This document shows positions 61,943 through 64,000 of a DNA stretch of 64,000 nt, in pieces (positions within the stretch are counted from its first letter, which is position 1; every line of letters starts with the position of its first letter). A program made the position numbers and the translations under genes. This DNA is from Methylobacterium sp. (GTDB lineage: Bacteria > Pseudomonadota > Alphaproteobacteria > Rhizobiales > Beijerinckiaceae), in assembly GCF_019745455.1 (NCBI RefSeq), contig NZ_JAIETD010000028.1:1-64000 (forward strand), in the 5' to 3' direction. Below the pieces are notes generated by a model that searched no databases, was not told where the DNA came from, and saw only the letters and a program-made list of their open reading frames with translations.

Positions 61943-62151
61943 GAGGCGGTGCCGATGGTGTCGTCGAACTCGACGCTGATCGCCCGCACCGGGCAGGCCT
62001 GCACGGCGCGCTCGATCCGGCCCCTGTGCTCGGGTGTCGGCGCGGGATCGTAGACCAGGATCTCGGCCCCGCGCAGCTCGAAACTCTCGGGCGCGGCGTA
62101 GCAGCACTGGGCGTAGGCTTGGCAGCGGTTCAGATCGACGACGACGCGCAT
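61939..62151 (-). CDS. 3Fe-4S-type ferredoxin partner of the P450
   Basis: 70 residues. Cysteine pattern NRCQAYAQCCYAAP and QACPVRAI, where one position of the usual four-Cys set is Ala/Tyr, the mark of P450-partner 3Fe-4S ferredoxins. Acidic surface (SVEFDDTIG). The ATG at 62151 gives the standard MRVVVDLNRC start. First gene of the three-gene redox operon. Confidence 0.92.
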   Translation of the reverse strand: MRVVVDLNRCQAYAQCCYAAPESFELRGAEILVYDPAPTPEHRGRIERAVQACPVRAISVEFDDTIGTAS

Positions 62152-62238
62152 TGTGTCCCTCGAGCCGGCAGCTTGGGCCGACATCGGGACAGCAACGACG
62201 AAAGTGGCGTTGATGATCCGCCGCTTCAGAGCTCTGCG

Positions 62239-64000
62239 TCACGATGCGGCGAGGTAGGCCCGCCAGCCGCCATGGGCGGTGATCTCCTCCGCGCCCTTCA
62301 GGGCATGGGCCTCGCACAGGAAGCCGGAGACGGCGCTGCCATCCTCCAGGGTGATCTTGCCGATACCGAGGGGAGCGGGGATGGCCGCGGCGAAGCGGCC
62401 GAAGGCGGCGGGCGAGAGGCCCCAGACCTCGACGGCGAGGCCAGGACCGGCGAAGCCCGGATCGCGGACGAGACCGGGCTTGGCCGGCTTCGTGCCCGGA
62501 AGGGCGTAGAGGCGGTAATCCGCCGCCGTGCGCGCTGCACGCAGGAGCGTGCCGCCGAGTTCGACGAGCTGGTGGTTGAGGGGCAGGCTGGAGAGATGCG
62601 CGCCGACCACCACGATGGGAACCGTGTCCGGGGCGGGTGCGGGAACGATGCTCGCCTCGGGCAGCGCAACGTGTCGGTCGATCCCCATGCCGGGTTCTGC
62701 CGCCCGATGGAGGGCATCCGCGAGGTGGCCGAGGGCATCGTCGCTGAAGCCGGGGCCGACCAGGGTGACGCCGCCCGGCAGCCCGTCCGGCCCGAATCCG
62801 GCGGGGATCGCGATGGCGGCGTAGCCGAGCAGGTTGGCGAAGTTCGTGTAATGGCCGAGATGGCTGTTGAGGCGGATCGGCTCGGCCTGCATCGCGGCGA
62901 CGGTGTAGGTCGTCGGCGTGGTGGGCAGGAGCAGGATGTCCACCTTCGCGAATTCCGCCTCCGTGCGCCGGCGCAGGGCTTCGAGGTCGTAGAGGCCGCG
63001 GAAGGCGTCGACGGCGCTGTAGCCCGTCGCGGACTCGACGATGGCGCGCACGCTCGGGTCGAGGGCTTCGGGATGATCGGCATGGAACGCCTCCACCGCC
63101 GCCATCCGCTCGGCCACCCAGGGGCCTTGGTAGAGCAGGGCGGCGGTCTCGCGGAACGGCGCGTAGTCGAAGGGCACCGCCACCGCACCGAACTCCGCCA
63201 GCCGGGCGATCGCCGCGTCGTAGAGCGCCTCCACCCCGCCATTGCCGTGGAACTCGCGCTCTTCCGGCGTCAACACGCCGACGCGCAGGCCGGCCGCGGG
63301 GAGGGGATGCGGCACCGCCTTTCGCGAGAAGGCGTCCTTAGGGTCGAACCCTTCCGCGATGCGGCGGATGCCGAGCCCGTCGCCGATCGTGGCGGCGAAG
63401 ATGCTGATGCAGTCGAGGCTGCGGCAGGCCGGGACGAGACCGGTGGTGCTGAGCGATCCCGGCGTCGGCTTGATGCCGACGAGGTTGTTGAACGCCGCCG
63501 GCACCCGGCCGGACCCGGCCGTGTCGGTGCCGAGGGAGAAGCTCGCCAAACCCGCCGCCACGGCGACCGCAGAGCCCGAACTCGAGCCGCCGGAGATGTG
63601 TTCGCTGCTGAAGACGCTGCGGGGAGCGCCGTAGGGCGAGCGGGTGCCGTTGAGCCCGGTGGCGAACTGGTCGAGGTTGGTCTTGCCGGTGACGAGGGCG
63701 CCGGCCGCCTTCAGGCGCGCCACCACGACCGCATCGGCCGATGGCGTGTAGGTGAATTCGGGGCAGGCGGCGGTGGTAGCTAAGCCCGCCACGTCGATAT
63801 TGTCCTTGACCGCGAAGGGCATGCCCCAGAGCGGCAACGAGTTCGGCTCCGGATGGCGCTCCATCAGGTCCTTCGCCGCTGCGACCAGGGCTTGCCGCCC
63901 GACCCGCGTGATGAACACGGCCGGATCGGCATAGGCCTCCATCCGGTCGGCGATCGCCTCCGCCAAAGCGACAGGCGTGAGCCCCTCCGAGGCGTAGAGG
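62239..64000 (-). CDS. atzF: Allophanate hydrolase, 5'-truncated by the window edge
   Basis: About 587 codons are visible; the frame continues upstream past position 64000 (no start needed within the window). Amidase-signature domain with Lys in FAVKDNIDVAG, cis-Ser in ISGGSSSGSAV and the nucleophile in DTAGSGRVPAAF. A C-terminal domain (about the last 150 codons; LPLNHQLVELGG, YRLYALPG) carries the decarboxylation function of AtzF. It turns allophanate into ammonia and CO2 and would complete biuret breakdown begun by biuH and atzE. Confidence 0.93.
   Translation of the reverse strand, partial: LYASEGLTPVALAEAIADRMEAYADPAVFITRVGRQALVAAAKDLMERHPEPNSLPLWGMPFAVKDNIDVAGLATTAACPEFTYTPSADAVVVARLKAAGALVTGKTNLDQFATGLNGTRSPYGAPRSVFSSEHISGGSSSGSAVAVAAGLASFSLGTDTAGSGRVPAAFNNLVGIKPTPGSLSTTGLVPACRSLDCISIFAATIGDGLGIRRIAEGFDPKDAFSRKAVPHPLPAAGLRVGVLTPEEREFHGNGGVEALYDAAIARLAEFGAVAVPFDYAPFRETAALLYQGPWVAERMAAVEAFHADHPEALDPSVRAIVESATGYSAVDAFRGLYDLEALRRRTEAEFAKVDILLLPTTPTTYTVAAMQAEPIRLNSHLGHYTNFANLLGYAAIAIPAGFGPDGLPGGVTLVGPGFSDDALGHLADALHRAAEPGMGIDRHVALPEASIVPAPAPDTVPIVVVGAHLSSLPLNHQLVELGGTLLRAARTAADYRLYALPGTKPAKPGLVRDPGFAGPGLAVEVWGLSPAAFGRFAAAIPAPLGIGKITLEDGSAVSGFLCEAHALKGAEEITAHGGWRAYLAAS

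Noticed and set aside
1..64000. tRNA, rRNA, CRISPR, prophage or insertion sequence
   Set aside because: No cloverleaf-like or rRNA stretches, spacer-repeat arrays, integrase, transposase or phage structural motifs were seen in any gap or frame.

Overview
The window reads as chromosomal DNA of a high-GC alphaproteobacterium, most likely of the Methylobacterium/Methylorubrum group. The clearest pointer is a lanmodulin gene (lanM) next to a TonB-dependent receptor of the LutH type at the left edge, an arrangement known from lanthanide-using methylotrophs. Start codons are ATG, GTG and some TTG, and many neighbouring genes overlap by 4 nt. I see no rRNA, tRNA, CRISPR array, insertion sequence or prophage. 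The names rest on reading motifs by eye; no database search was run.

Left region (1-3.7 kb): lutH, lanM and a small exported gene, separated by strong hairpin terminators. Region 3.7-12.4 kb: an exopolysaccharide locus with a WcaJ-type sugar-phosphate transferase, a GT4 glycosyltransferase, an outer-membrane export lipoprotein, a Wzc-like chain-length/kinase protein whose P-loop lysine is absent, a BcsL/FemAB-type acyltransferase and a NodB-type deacetylase. Region 12.4-15.6 kb: small exported or membrane proteins, haem A synthase (ctaA) and a haemolysin-III/PAQR protein.

Region 15.6-34 kb is a large purine-catabolism island. One minus-strand series (34.06 to 21.87 kb) runs from a Tsx-like outer-membrane channel through an 8-oxoguanine/guanine-type deaminase and a complete BMP-family ABC importer (ATPase, two permeases, binding protein) to xanthine dehydrogenase subunits xdhA, xdhB and the maturation factor xdhC. 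Beside it lie a xanthine/urate permease with uricase, and a fused OHCU decarboxylase-HIU hydrolase coupled to allantoate amidohydrolase. Together these take purine bases to urate, allantoin and the ureidoglycolate stage. Allantoinase and the ureidoglycolate enzymes are not in the window. An RTX-repeat protein sits inside the island.

Region 34.5-39.8 kb carries a GntR regulator, a cysteine hydrolase, a nucleobase-type permease and an atzG-atzE-atzH (hpxXYZ-like) module. A second BMP-type ABC transporter (47.8-53.8 kb) has two permeases and an ATPase but no binding protein. It is interleaved with a formamidase, a biuret amidohydrolase (biuH) and a degraded BrnT/BrnA pair. Allophanate hydrolase (atzF) runs off the right edge. 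The biuret/carboxybiuret/allophanate enzymes form a second nitrogen-scavenging theme alongside purines.

Housekeeping genes fill the rest: argS, a SPOR-domain protein, nagZ and tatABC (41.5-47.7 kb) and ndk (54.6 kb). Other modules are a three-gene BrnT-type toxin-antitoxin operon (40.4-41.3 kb), the btaA-btaB pair for phosphorus-free betaine lipids (55.7-57.7 kb), a patatin-like phospholipase with a cyclic-nucleotide-binding domain, and a ferredoxin-ferredoxin reductase-cytochrome P450 operon (59.4-62.2 kb).

The points most worth following up are the LanM variant and its partner gene, a threefold 17-bp tandem duplication of the formamidase start region that creates two linked mini-ORFs, the frameshifted brnT beside an intact brnA, the three-gene toxin-antitoxin operon with an uncharacterised third member, and the contiguous purine uptake-to-oxidation operon with repeat elements at two of its gene junctions.
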